From the NCBI RefSeq assembly GCF_963169125.1, contig NC_084802.1, forward strand, positions 35,858,607 to 35,922,606: 64,000 nt of DNA, in the 5' to 3' direction. The first letter of the stretch is position 1; each line of letters starts with the position of its first letter. Below, piece by piece: positions 10,741-21,295 of this stretch. The notes under the pieces are model-generated. The model was given only the letters and a program-made list of their open reading frames with translations. It was not told where the DNA came from and ran no database searches. Origin of the DNA: Humulus lupulus. Taxonomy: Eukaryota > Streptophyta > Magnoliopsida > Rosales > Cannabaceae. The position numbers and the translations under genes are program-made.

Positions 10741-11560
10741 GGAGGAGACCAGATTGGTTTGTGAGTTCTTGGATGTATTCCCTGAGGACTTTCCAGGGCT
10801 GTCGCCACGTAGAGAGATTCAATTTGTCATTGAGTTGGCGCCAGGGACAGAGCCATTATCAAGGGCACCATATAGGATGGCACCGATAGAACTGAAAGAA
10901 TTGAAGATACAGTTGCAGGAGCTTCTGGATTTGGGGTTCATCAGGCCTAGTTACTCGCCATGGGGTGCTCTAGTTTTATTTGTGAAGAAGAAGGACGGGA
11001 CCTTGAGAATGTGCATAGACTACATGGAATTGAACAAGTTGACTGTCAAGAATAAGTACCCCTACCAAGGATTGATGACTTGTTCGATCAGCAGTAGGGT
11101 AAGACGGTGTTCTCAAAGATTAATCTTCGAACTAGTTATCACCAGCAGGGGATCAAGGATGAGGACATACCGAAGATGGCCTTCCGAACGAGGTACGAGC
11201 ACTATGAGTTTCTAGTCATGTCGTTTGGTTTGACCAATGCCCCAGCAGCCTTTATGGACCTAATGAATAGAGTGTTCAAGGACTTTCTGGATCAGTTCGT
11301 TATTGTCTTCATCGATGACATTTTAGTGTACTCCAGTTCAGAGACAGAGCACGAGATTCATCTTCGATAGGTTCTGTAGAGATTGAGGGAGCATCAGTTG
11401 TATGCCAAGTTTATGAAATGTGAATTTTGGTTACCGGAAGTGACATTCCTTGGACATATCGTGGATGCATATGGGATTAAGGTGGATTCGTCTAAGGTAG
11501 AGGTAGTTAGGGATTGGCCAAGGCCAAGGAACGCCTCGGAGGTGCGGAGTTTTCTTGGGC
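10741..11560 (+). pseudogene. Tekay-1 reverse transcriptase
   Basis: The frame from 10448 carries the N-terminal RT blocks, with a PYRMAP segment near 10870 and CIDYMELNK near 11015. A shift near 11060-11110 moves the domain to another frame. That frame carries the catalytic FIDD box at 11308-11319, where most gypsy elements read F/Y-x-DD. Two stops (11368 and 11377) fall just after the box. It would copy the RNA genome in particles, but is dead as it stands. Confidence 0.9.
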
Positions 11561-12118
11561 TAGCGGGTTACTACAGACGATTTGTGGAGGACTTCTCAAA
11601 GATAGTGGCACCAATGACAGAATTGACGCGGAAGAATTTGAAGTTTATCTGGCCAGACAAGTGTGAGGATAGTTTTCTAGAGCTGAAGCGACGACTTGTT
11701 ACGGCGCCTGCATTTGAGTCTTCCTTCGAGGGAAGGAAAGTTTGTTGTTTACTGCGATGCATTGAGGTTGGGTCTAGGTTGTGTGTTGATGCAGAATGAG
11801 AAGGTCATAGCTTATGCATCACGACAGCTGAAGGAGTATGAGCAGCAATATCCTACCCATGACTTGGAACTAGCAGCGGTAGTATTCACACTGAAGATTT
11901 GGTGACATTATTTGTATGGGGAGAAGTACAAGGTATACACTGACCATAAGAGTCTGAAGTATTTCTTTACACAGAAGGACCTGAACATGAGACAGAAGCG
12001 TTGGCTAGAGTTGGTAAAAGACTATGATTGTGATATTCTTTACCATCCGGGAAAAGCCAACGTAGTGGCGGATGCATTGAGCCGGAGAGGCCCAGGTCAG
12101 TTATACAGTTCCACCTAG
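11561..12118 (+). pseudogene. Tekay-1 RNase H
   Basis: A frame change at about 11700-11730 leads into the RNase H fold: YCDA-like segment near 11750, YASRQLK near 11815, and the [10 protein letters not shown] block near 11936. The frame ends in the VADALSRR block before 12118. A TGA at 11903-11905 interrupts it. It removes the RNA strand during reverse transcription. Confidence 0.87.
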
Positions 12119-13633
12119 ATCTCGAGAGAGTTAGCTGATGAGATGGTCAGAGTGGGGATAGAATTGGTGGTAGGCCAGTTGGCCAATATTACTCTGCAGT
12201 CGACCCTGCTAGAGCGGATCAGAGAAGGACAGTTGGTAGACGCTCAGTTACAGGGGATTAGAGAGAATGTCTTAGCGGGGGTAGCTAAGGACTATTCTAT
12301 TTCTGAGGTTGGTTTGCTTCGGTATCAGGGACGGATTTATGTTCCAGATGATGAGAGAATCAGACGAGAGATACTGGATGAGTCTCATACGACGTCGTAC
12401 TCACTTCATCCGGGTACCACGAAGATGTACCAGGATCTGTGAACGTTATATTGGTGGCCCGGGATGAAGAAGGATGTGGTGGAGTACGTAGCCAGATGCT
12501 TAACCTGTCAGCAGCTGAAAGCTGAGCATCAGCGACCAGCAGGGTTGCTTCAGCCTTTGGGAATTCTCGAGTGGAAATGGGAGGATATTACAATGGATTT
12601 TGTGGGAGGTTTACCCAGAACTGTAGGGCTTCATGACTCGGTGTGGGTGATAGTGGATAGATACACCAAGTCAGTCCATTTTCTTCTAGTGAGGTCGACA
12701 TATACTGTGGAATAGTATGCAGAGTTGTATGTGAGGGAGATCGTACGTCTCCATGGGGTTCCTAAGTCTATAGTGTCAGACCGGGATCCCATCTTCACTT
12801 CCAAGTTTTAGAGTGGTTTGCAGAAGGCTATGGGAACTCAGTTGAAGTTCAGCACAGCCTTTCATCCTCAGACTGATGGACAGTCTGAGAGGACGATTCA
12901 GGTGTTGGAAGATATGCTCAGAGCGTGTATGATCGACTTTGAAGGGTCATGGAGTAAGTATCTTCCGTTGATTGAATTTTCTTATAACAATAGTTACCAA
13001 TCAACGATTGGAGTGGCTCCCTACGAGATGTTATATGGGAAGAAGTGTAGATCACACATTCATTGGGATGAGATGGGTGAGAGGAAGTATTTGGGGCCAG
13101 ATATGGTTCAGAGGACAAGTGAAGCTATAGAGAATATCTGAGCTAGGATGCTCACCTCTCAAAGCAGATAGAAAAGCTACGTTGATCCCAAGCGTAGGGA
13201 CGTGGAGTTCCAGGTTGGGGACCATGTGTTTCTCCGAGTTTCACCGTTGCGAGGGGTGAGGAGGTTTGGAAAGAAGGGCAAGCTAAGACCTAGGTTCATT
13301 GGACCTTTTGAGATTCTGGAAAGGATCGGTCAGATGGCTTATAGATTAGCCTTGCCACCATCGTTGTCAGGAGTCCATGACGTATTCCATGTCTCTCTGC
13401 TCCGGAAGTACGTCTCAAATGCGACTCATGTGTTGAGGTATGAAGACTTGGAGTTACAGACAGATTTGGCTTATGAGGAGCAACCAGTTCAGATCTTAGA
13501 TCAGAAAGATAAAGTACTATGGAATAAGACGATTCCTCTTGTTAAAGTATTGTGGAGGAATAGTAGGGTCGAGGAGGCGACCTGGGAGCTTGAGACAGCG
13601 ATGCGGGATCAATATCCCAAGTTGTTCAGGTAA
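12119..13633 (+). pseudogene. Tekay-1 integrase with C-terminal chromodomain
   Basis: An HHCC zinc domain lies at about 12377-12515. The DDE core follows: the first Asp in ITMDFVGG near 12590, the second in SDRDP near 12780, and the Glu near 12890 in QSERT. The GPFEI block near 13300 and a chromodomain at about 13480-13633 follow; the chromodomain ends in [14 protein letters not shown] and 12 more residues. The whole region is in one frame from 11696. Stops interrupt it at 12116, 12440, 12713, 12809, 13139 and 13169. In chromoviruses the chromodomain directs insertion to heterochromatin. Confidence 0.92.
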
Positions 13634-13669
13634 ATTTCGAGGACGAAATTCTCATTAGGAAGGGATAGT
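13632..13669 (+). other. Conserved hairpin and polypurine tract before the Tekay-1 3' LTR
   Basis: Right after the pol stop comes AATTTCG-AGGA-CGAAATT, an inverted repeat with a 4-base loop. It is followed by AGGAAGGGATAGT directly against the LTR. The purine stretch is the plus-strand primer. The same arrangement is in Tekay-3 (minus strand, 36034-36070), while in Tekay-4 (62916-62955) the hairpin has decayed. Confidence 0.75.
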
Positions 13670-16058
13670 TGTAACGACCCAAATTTACTAATAAGGCTTA
13701 AGGGCCTTGATTAGTGTGTCGGGAGGGCATAACTGGATTATATGTGATTTAATTATTAAAATAATGTTATATGATTATTTGAATATCTGAGATGCATGAC
13801 TATGTGTATTAGTATGCATGTAGGCCATGATTAGGTTAGAAGGTCATAATCGTAATTTTGGCCCATTGAGGGCATAACTGTATATATTTGAGATAAATTG
13901 ATGAGACCACATTATTATGTGGATATATTTGTAATCTGTGATTCCAGGCGATCCTAGTGAGCGATTTAGCGAAAAAGTCACGACAGGGATTTATACCTGG
14001 CTCGGGGCGAACCTGGGGGTATTTATAGGAATTTAGAGAATATATTGGAGTCTATTTTGATATTAAGGAATATAATTGGTGATTGGTTAGGTGTCGGGAA
14101 GTAAGCGGCAAATATTAGAGACACTCGAGGAATTAGCAGGAATTGGGAATAAATGACCAGAATACCCTTGGATGGGTTAAGGGCTTAAATTTTAATGGGA
14201 GGGTATTGTGGTCATTTGGTTTATAAGGGATAAGTATTATTAAGTTTTATACTTTAGTGGAATGTGTAGAAGGCAATAGAGGTCTGAAGGAAAGAAAGAA
14301 GAGAAAAGGAGAAAAAGGGAATTAGGAGTCTATCTCTCTCTCACATTCGATTGAGGTCTCTTCTCCATTTCTTGAAGGAGTTTGGAGATAAAACTCAGAG
14401 GGAGTCTAGGCAGGAGCTTGAGCCTAAGGTCTTTGGTTTGGTTTAAGGAATTGGCAGGGGATACTCATCATTTGAGGTAAGGTTCAAGGTAGCTTTTCAG
14501 TTTCTAGTTCTTGGTATTGTTGTGGATTTTGAGTTGGGTTTTGATGGGGAATTCTAGGGAGTTGTGGCTGAAGATTTGAGGAGGTGAAGGCTAAGCTAGT
14601 GTGGAGGATAACCTAAGTTGAACGCATCCATCAAAGGTAAGAAACTCTAGTTTCAAGCTTTGTGAATTTTGTGGTTTTGCTGAGATTTTGGGCTTTAGGT
14701 TTAGCCATGGTGAATTTTGTGATTTGGAGTGCATGTGATTGAGTTTTGTGTGGATGGGACTTATGGGATGAGTGGAGGATTTTGGGAGGCTTGCCTTGAA
14801 GTTTGGTTGAGGTTTGGTTGAGTTTTGAGTAGGTTTGGCTCGGGAAAATTCGAAGGAGAAAATGTTGTGCAGGGCTGTGCTGTGACTAGCGCTACAGCGC
14901 TAGTCACTGGGCGCTGTAGCGCTAGGCTATGTGGTCTGGGGCATTTTAGGCTCTGTTTGTAGCGTTGTAGCGCTCTCCTTAGAGCGTTGTAGCACTACCC
15001 TGTTCCCAGAAAGGGGTTTTTGGGTTATTTTCAAGGGTTTTTGCCCAAGGGTTCGGGGTTTGATTCCACCACCCCGTTTGGTGGAATTAGGGCTCCCCGA
15101 GGGCTCGGGATTGGTCCCGAGGCTAGGTTTTAGATTTGAGGTTTGGTGATGATTCTGATCTATGGCTGTGCCTAGGTGTATGCTAGGGCTCAGGTGGGAT
15201 CATGCTCGAGGATCAAATTGAACAAAGATAGCGAATCAAAGGTAAGAAAACTGCACCCGGTTATGTGCTTATGATGGGACTAAGAGCTCCCTATATCTGT
15301 ATGATGTCATAGATGGTGTTATGCCATGGGACATGTGATAAACGGCCTAAGGGTGCCGTAAATAATACTAGTCACTGAGCACGGCTCGACCACTGGTAGC
15401 TGAGGATAACTTAATATTCACTGAGCTCGGTTTAAGCGGGCCGGAGTCAGTTGGATAGATAGAGGGTGCGGCCTAAGGGCGTTAACCCTAGTTATCATAT
15501 GTGGTTTGATTGTTGATATGAAATGATATACTTGGTATGTTGAATACTTGATTAACATGAATGCTTAGACTGTTGAGTACATGCTTATGCAGTAAGAGTT
15601 ATCTGATTGTCTGTTGAGTGACTATGCTTTGTTATTGTGTTTTCTTGCTGGGTCTTGGCTCACGGGGGCTACGTGGTGCAGGTAAAGGCAAAGGCAAGTT
15701 GGACCAATCATGAGATGGAGAGCTGCAGGGCTGAATGTACATGGTCAGCTGATCGGTCGCCACGGTCGAGGCGTGGAACAGGACGAGAAAAGCCTATTTG
15801 TCTGTTTTGCCTTAGAGTGGCTAGCAACTGTATTTAAATCTTAAATCTTTTGTAAACAGTCTTTAACTTATTACTTTTGGGATCCCATGTAAAAAGAAAA
15901 TGTTTATTTATAAGAAATGCAGCTTTTGAGACCAAAATCTTTTAACCCTAGTTCAACCATAGTTTCAGTAGCACATTTTGAATTAAATGACTTGATTAGC
16001 AAGTCTTGCACCTTTATAAACACACAGTGTAATGGTCTTGGCTATCCAGGGCATTATA
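13670..16058 (+). repeat. 3' LTR of Tekay-1
   Basis: 2389 bp from TGTAACGACC to GGGCATTATA (a changed TTACA end). Seen along it: a CT-rich leader near 14330, a CpG palindrome cluster at 14882-15000, and a donor-like AGGTAAGAAAACTGCACC at 15239-15256. An acceptor-like CTTGCTGGG...GGCTCACG...GTGCAGGTAAAGG block lies at 15648-15688. The flank ACTTT at 16059-16063 is the candidate right target-site copy. The 5' LTR lacks most of this region. Confidence 0.92.
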
Positions 16059-16694
16059 ACTTTTTTTGATGTGATGGTTGCCAGTGGCTCAGCTTCCGTT
16101 CACTTGGTGAAGTAATCAACTACCACTACTGCGTATTGCACTCCCCCATTTCCCTTTGGTAGCCAACCAATAAGGTCAATTCCCCAAATGGCGAAGGGCC
16201 ATGAACTTTGCATTTAAGTAAGCTCATTTGGCTGCTCGGGGTATCTTGGGAAACCTCTGACACTTGTCACATCTTCGAACATATTCAAAGGCATATTCAT
16301 TCATAGTTGGCCAGAATTAACCTTGTCTTAGAATCTTTTTAGACAGACTTTTCCCCCTAGCGTGATTCCCACAGAAACCCGCATGTACTTCCTCCCGCAG
16401 TCATCCTAATTCTATTTGGTTGATACATCTCAGCAATGGCATGAAAAAACCCCTTCTATACATAACCCCATTCAGGATTAGGTACTGAGCAGTTTTCCTC
16501 ATCAATTTCCTAGACTCATTATGGTTGCTAGGCAGTGTTCTGTGCTCTAGATAAGTTGCAATTGGGGTCATCCAGGATGGAGTATCGTCTATCAGAAGGA
16601 CTAGCTCTGGCAGGTTAATACTGGGTTCGGCCAAGTACTCAATGGGGACCAGGTTGGCCTTATCTACTACAGCACTGCTAGCCAATCTGGCCAC
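16059..16694 (-). pseudogene. Tat-1 integrase, N-terminal part
   Basis: The minus-strand frame at 16401-16694 covers the linker between RNase H and integrase. Beyond it, with frame changes, comes an HHCC zinc domain (HAGFCGNHARG near 16375; RRCDKCQRF near 16260). The first catalytic-Asp region follows (WGIDLIGWLPKG near 16170). A TGA falls just after DYFTK near 16110. The sequence then runs directly into the Tekay-1 LTR, so the rest of the core is displaced. Confidence 0.85.
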
Positions 16695-16739
16695 TGCATC
16701 TGCAGTGGTGTTCTGTTCTCTTGGTATCTGTTGGATGGT

Positions 16740-17159
16740 TTATTTCTTGTACTAAGCAAGTAGGTCCTTGTTCTTACTTAGACAGGCCGTCATTTTTTCT
16801 CCCTGAGCTGTGTACTCACCAAGGACTTGATTGACAACAAGCTGCGAATCACTGTATATATCCAAGAATTCAGCCTTTACTTCTTTTGCTAACTTCAGGC
16901 CTGTGATTAATGCTTCATACTCTGCTTCGTTATTAGATACATTAAACCCAAAACAGAGTGCACAATGGATGCGCTGCCCTTTAGGCATTATTAGTGTAAG
17001 ACCAGCCCTGGATAGCTGTTTGGTAGACGAGTCATCGACATGCAGCTTCCAAACTTGTGCTTCATTCTTAGAACGGATAGTACTAGACTCTGGTTGGTTG
17101 GTGTTCTGCTCAGCATCTGTACTGGGCGGTGGTCCAGATTCTAATGGATGTTCAGCCAT
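16740..17159 (-). pseudogene. Tat-1 second (archaeal-type) RNase H
   Basis: The frame has the WKLHVDDSS start (near 17045), an NNEAEYEALI segment (near 16930) and YSDSQLVVNQV (near 16850). These are hallmarks of the extra RNase H that Tat elements carry between RT-RNH and integrase. The N-terminal part up to 17159 is a polar linker. The first acidic position reads VDDSS, where relatives I recall have VDGSS, so this copy may be altered there. Confidence 0.85.
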
Positions 17160-17212
17160 TTCTCATCTGTTTCTGGTACTCCTGTACACTCAGCAACAAA
17201 GTCTGCTAGAGC

Positions 17213-18420
17213 CTAACCTTTAATTGTTGTTCGAGGTTGGTAGGTGATCTCATACTGACCCAACTCTATAGACCATTTCAGTAGCCAACCAGAGGTGTCT
17301 AACTTTTGCAGGACTCGATGCAATGGTTGGTCGGTAAGGACCTTGATGGGATGAGCTTGGAAGTATGGACAAAGTTTTCTGGAAGACAAGAGCAGGCAGT
17401 ACGTCAATAATTCAATTAGAGGATACCTGCTTTCTGCCCCGATCAGACTTTTACTAACGTAATAGACTGGATGTTGGACTCTATCTTCCTCTCTGACCAG
17501 GACTGCGTTGACAGCGTGTTCTGTCACTGTCAGGTATATGCACAGTTCTTCACCCTCAAGGGATTTTGAAAGGATCGAGGGCTGTGCCAACTGTTGTTTT
17601 AGAGCTTGAAAGACTTGTTCGTATTCCTCGGTCCATTCAAACTTCTTGGTACCCCTAAGGATATTAAAAAATGGAATGCACTTATCAATTGATTTATATA
17701 CAAATATGTTCAGTGCTACTATACGCACTATCATGCTTTGCACGTCTTTGATCCTGGCTGGTGAGTGCATGTCCAGCATCACTTTTATTTTCTCAGGTTT
17801 GCTTCTATTTCTCTGGAGTTCACTATAAACCCCGAGAACTTGCCCGACCCCACACCAAAGGAGCATTTCAAAGGGTTCAATTTCATTTTGCACTGCCTCA
17901 GAATGTTGAAACATTCCTCCAAGTCGCCAATGTGTCCCCCAGCCCTTTTGGATTTCAGTAACATATCATCAACATAAACTTACATGTTATTGCCAATCTG
18001 GTGCTTGAACACACGGTTTACCAGTTTTTGATATGTGGCTCCAGCATTTTTAAGGTCGAACGACATGACCCTATAGCAGTACAACCCTACGTCTATGTAG
18101 AAAGTGGTGTGCTCCTGGTCAGGGGGATGCATGCTAATTTGGTTGTACCCCAAGTAGGCATCCATAAATGTTAAAATCTCATGACCAGCTGTAGCATCCA
18201 CCAGCTGGTCAATTCTTGGAAGTGGGAAGCAGTCTTTCGGGCATGCTTTATTTAAGTCTGTGAAGTCTATGCATACCCTCCATTTGCCATTAGGTTTTGG
18301 TACCAACATGGGGTTGGACACCCATATCGGGTAGAAAGCTTCCTTAATGAAATTGTTATTCCAAAGTTTCTCCACCCCCTCCTTCAACGCCTTAGCCCTA
18401 TCTTTATCAATTAACCTTCT
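17213..18420 (-). pseudogene. Tat-1 reverse transcriptase and first RNase H
   Basis: RT begins near 18390 (IKEAFYPIWVSN) and continues with CIDFTDLNKACPKD near 18260. The YVDD catalytic box is intact at 17965-17976, but a TAA (17980-17982) stands one codon before it. After a frame change the frame at 17213-17914 holds the thumb and RNase H, with VYYVSKSL near 17450 and VLTDQPLHR near 17335. It would convert genomic RNA to DNA, but is interrupted here. Confidence 0.88.
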
Positions 18421-19420
18421 CTTTTGTTGTACGGGCTTGAAGTGGTCGTATTAATATTAAGGTCGTGGCTTATAACTATGGGGAAGATCCCAACCATATC
18501 CTCATGGGACCAGGCAAAATCTTCTTGGTTGTCTCGAAGGAATTGGATCAAAGCGGATCTTATGTCCCTAGACAACCCTTTCCCCACCTTGACAACCCTA
18601 GTAGGATATTCTGGGTCAAGGGGGACCTCTTCTAATTCTTTGATTGGGCCTACTCATGTATCAATATCCCCAAAACGAGGGTCTATGTCCTCCCCCCCCC
18701 CCCCCCCCCCAATTTTGGGTTGCATCCTATCTCTGGTTACTAGGACCTGCAGGTTGTGCAGTGGAGACTACCTTTCCTGCTTGTTTCACTGAAGAGTTAT
18801 AGCACTCCCTCACTACTAGTTGATTCCCTTTGAGACATCTGGTACTTTCTTGAGTTGGAAACTTGACAAGTGGGTGGACGATTAAAGTTACTACTAGGAG
18901 GTCATACAGGGCTGGTCCGCCTATCATGGAATTATATGGAGAGGGGATGTCGATTACAATGAACAAGGCCATGACAGTGTTTCTCTTAGGTTTTGTCCCC
19001 ACCATTAGTGGCAGCCTTATGCTTCTTATTGAGGCCATACCGCTTCCTGTGTACTCCTACAGCAGTTGCTCACACGGCTCCAGATCTTTGATGTTCAAAT
19101 TCATTCGTTCCAAGGTATTCTTGAACAAGATGTTGGCGAATGACCCATGGTCGATCATTGTTCAGGCCATAATCATGTTGGCAATTTGGACTTCCACAAC
19201 CAAAGATTCATTATGCAGATGACGAACTTGACTAGTGTCTTCCTCGTTGATTATAATTGGCTCACATTCATAGTAAGGCTGCTTGGGAGTACGCTCTTAG
19301 ACAGCCAGTACATCATCGTCCTACTCATGTCTAAGGGAACTAGCGTATTTTTCTCGTACCTTGCCGGTATTACTGGCCAAATGTGGTCTTCCACATATCA
19401 TATCTAACCGACCAGCGACT
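18421..19420 (-). pseudogene. Tat-1 protease region
   Basis: The protease active site near 19165 reads IDHGSFANILF, where Tat elements normally have DNGSS, so two catalytic-loop residues are changed. The following frame (18727-19038) has PSPYNSMIGGPALY, the conserved block after protease. A run of 19 cytosines (18692-18710 on the plus strand) lies in the protease-RT linker and would itself shift the frame. No intact open frame covers the domain. Confidence 0.75.
18692..18710. repeat. Run of 19 C in the Tat-1 pol linker
   Basis: An uninterrupted homopolymer (G on the coding strand). Its length is likely variable and could also be a sequencing or assembly artefact. Confidence 0.9.
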
Positions 19421-19494
19421 GGTAGTGGTAAAAGAAGTTGATTACCTTGATACTGTTGTGGGGATTGTTGCTGAGGATGTTGGTCGGTAGTCGG

Positions 19495-21295
19495 TCATAC
19501 ATACCTCTTTAGATAAGCATTGTTCTGTCGAATGAGGAATTCTATCTCTTCCTTCAGGTGGTTACATTCATTTTTCTCGTGACCGTAGTCATTGTGAAAC
19601 CGGCAGAATTTAGTCATATCCCGTCTAATAACATCCTTCCTCATTGGTGGAGGTCTTCTGTACGGTGCAACCATCTGTGTAGCATTGAAAACATCTACAC
19701 GGGGTACCAACAAGATGGAGTAAGTAGTAAACTTAGGAACATACTCTCGTGTTTTGGGATGCTCAGTAGTTTTAGGCTTCTTATTTTCATTCTGGTTACT
19801 ACTACTTCCAGCCCCATTACAATGTTTGCCATTTTTGGCCCCATTTTTACTTTCTCCTGCTATGTTAGTGGTATTCCTAGCTTCTGTTTTTCCCTGGCCT
19901 GCAGTTGTTTGAGTTGGATTATCTACCTTCCATTCAGCTTCCTCAAGCTTAATAAATTCTTCTACCCGATCAAGGAATTCCTGGGTTGTACACGCATATT
20001 TCCTCTTCAAGCTGCTCCAAAATAGGCTTTTTACTTTGATTCCTGAGTTGATGGCTATCAATTTACCATCATCACTTAGGTTTTTTACCCTAGTGGCCTC
20101 CTGCATAAAACATTGAATGTAGTCCTTTAAATGTTCATTATCTCTTTGTTTTATGTCCACCAGGTCATTCGGCTCGGTCGGAAGGGGCATGCCAAAGAAA
20201 ATTGGGAATAGAATATGAGTACAAATCCATCCCATGATGTAATTGACCCTGGCTGCAGCTTGAAGAACCACTGCTTGGCGATTTCCAATAGGGTGGCAGG
20301 GAAGATCCTACACCTAGCATCATCCTGAACCCCCTGGAGAACAGTTTGTAGTTCAAAGTTATGAACATGGGACACTGGGTCTTCCCCTCCAGTGTACATC
20401 TTCCATGTTGGCATCTTGAATTTGATAGGTATGGGCAATCGGTTAATACATTCTGAAAAAGGGGAACCCCTCTGCCTCTCCATTTCAATGTCCGTCAACT
20501 TAGGAGTTGTCGGGTCTCTTACTAATCGTGTTAACAGATCCAACTGGGCTATGTTATTCGAGTCTTAGTTTTCCCTGCTACGATTAAAAGCATCTCGTAA
20601 ATCTTCACCTCTCCTGGGGCCCATTTAGTTGAATACAAAGTTTGTTCATAGCCCTCCCCCAGCGTTTTGGCTATGCCTAGCTTGGTACTGGAGGTACTCC
20701 CTAGAACCCTTCATCTCGGGGTGGCTGGTTTATTGGGGCATCCTGCCCTTGTGGGACAAACGGTCCTTCAGGCTGGTTACCCTTCTGATCCTGATTATTC
20801 TGTTGGCAGACTTGGCTCACTGCCTTGTCATGATCATATCCTTCAGCATAGTGGGGTTTGTACGCACTACTAACCGCTAGTTCCTCCCTTCTAGATCTTG
20901 GTCGGTACTCTTAGTGTTGTCTGTATTGACCAAGTTGTTGTTGATTGTTTCAGAGCTGACCACTCCTATTCGGCGCTAGTGCTCGGGGGTTTCCATCCCA
21001 TCCTGCAACACCAGGATTTTTGTCATGGCCACTACCTTGAGATCTCAGCCGAAAGTTTCCTGCTTGGTCTTGTCCCATGAAGTGCCTTGGAAGGACCTGT
21101 TCATCAGCTAGTAGGGAATGCTTGTTGTTATTTGCTTGGGCGCCCCGACCAGATCGGTGTCTCCTAGTCAGACCCTGATTCCCATTCTGAGGTTGAGCCT
21201 CTGGTCCATTCATAGCTCCATCACTGAAACCAAATACAAGAGGATGTTGTTGGTTGTGGGCAATAATTCCAGTTGTAGTCCCTATACCCTGAGTT
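19495..21295 (-). pseudogene. gag: Tat-1 gag, N-terminus cut off
   Basis: Fragments at 20950-21295 (polar N-terminal region), 20151-20543 (gag core; IFPATL near 20300) and 19495-20271 belong together but lie in different frames, which overlap at 20151-20271. The last one carries a C-X2-H-X4-H-X4-C knuckle near 19600-19560 followed by HLKEEIEFLI. The apparent Met at 21318 is not a real start: it lies inside the neighbouring Copia LTR, whose border is at 21296. Confidence 0.85.

Larger units (their letters stand above)
1..16058 (+). mobile_element. Tekay-1: Tekay/Del chromovirus (Ty3/gypsy), left end outside window
   Basis: Seen: an LTR end (1-581), a tRNA-Met-type primer site, gag, protease, reverse transcriptase, RNase H, integrase with a C-terminal chromodomain, a polypurine stretch and a 3' LTR (13670-16058), all on the plus strand. 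This gene order with a chromodomain after integrase defines chromoviruses; the long LTR beginning TGTAACG and the PBS fit the Tekay (Del) lineage. The leader is interrupted by a second element at 713-8821. The element lies inside the integrase of a minus-strand Tat element, which resumes at 16059. All reading frames are broken, so it is not autonomous. The left target-site duplication lies outside the window. Confidence 0.93.
16059..21295 (-). mobile_element. Tat-1: minus-strand Tat-lineage Ty3/gypsy element, split by Tekay-1
   Basis: Reading leftwards on the minus strand: gag, protease, reverse transcriptase, RNase H, a second (archaeal-type) RNase H and the start of integrase. The second RNase H before integrase marks the Tat/Ogre lineage. 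The integrase is cut at 16058 by Tekay-1, and the rest lies left of the window. The gag N-terminus is cut at 21295 by a Copia LTR. All frames carry stops or shifts. Confidence 0.9.

Noticed and set aside
16059..16063. ACTTT as proven target-site duplication of Tekay-1
   Set aside because: Only the right copy is in the window, so it cannot be confirmed. I mention it only as a candidate.
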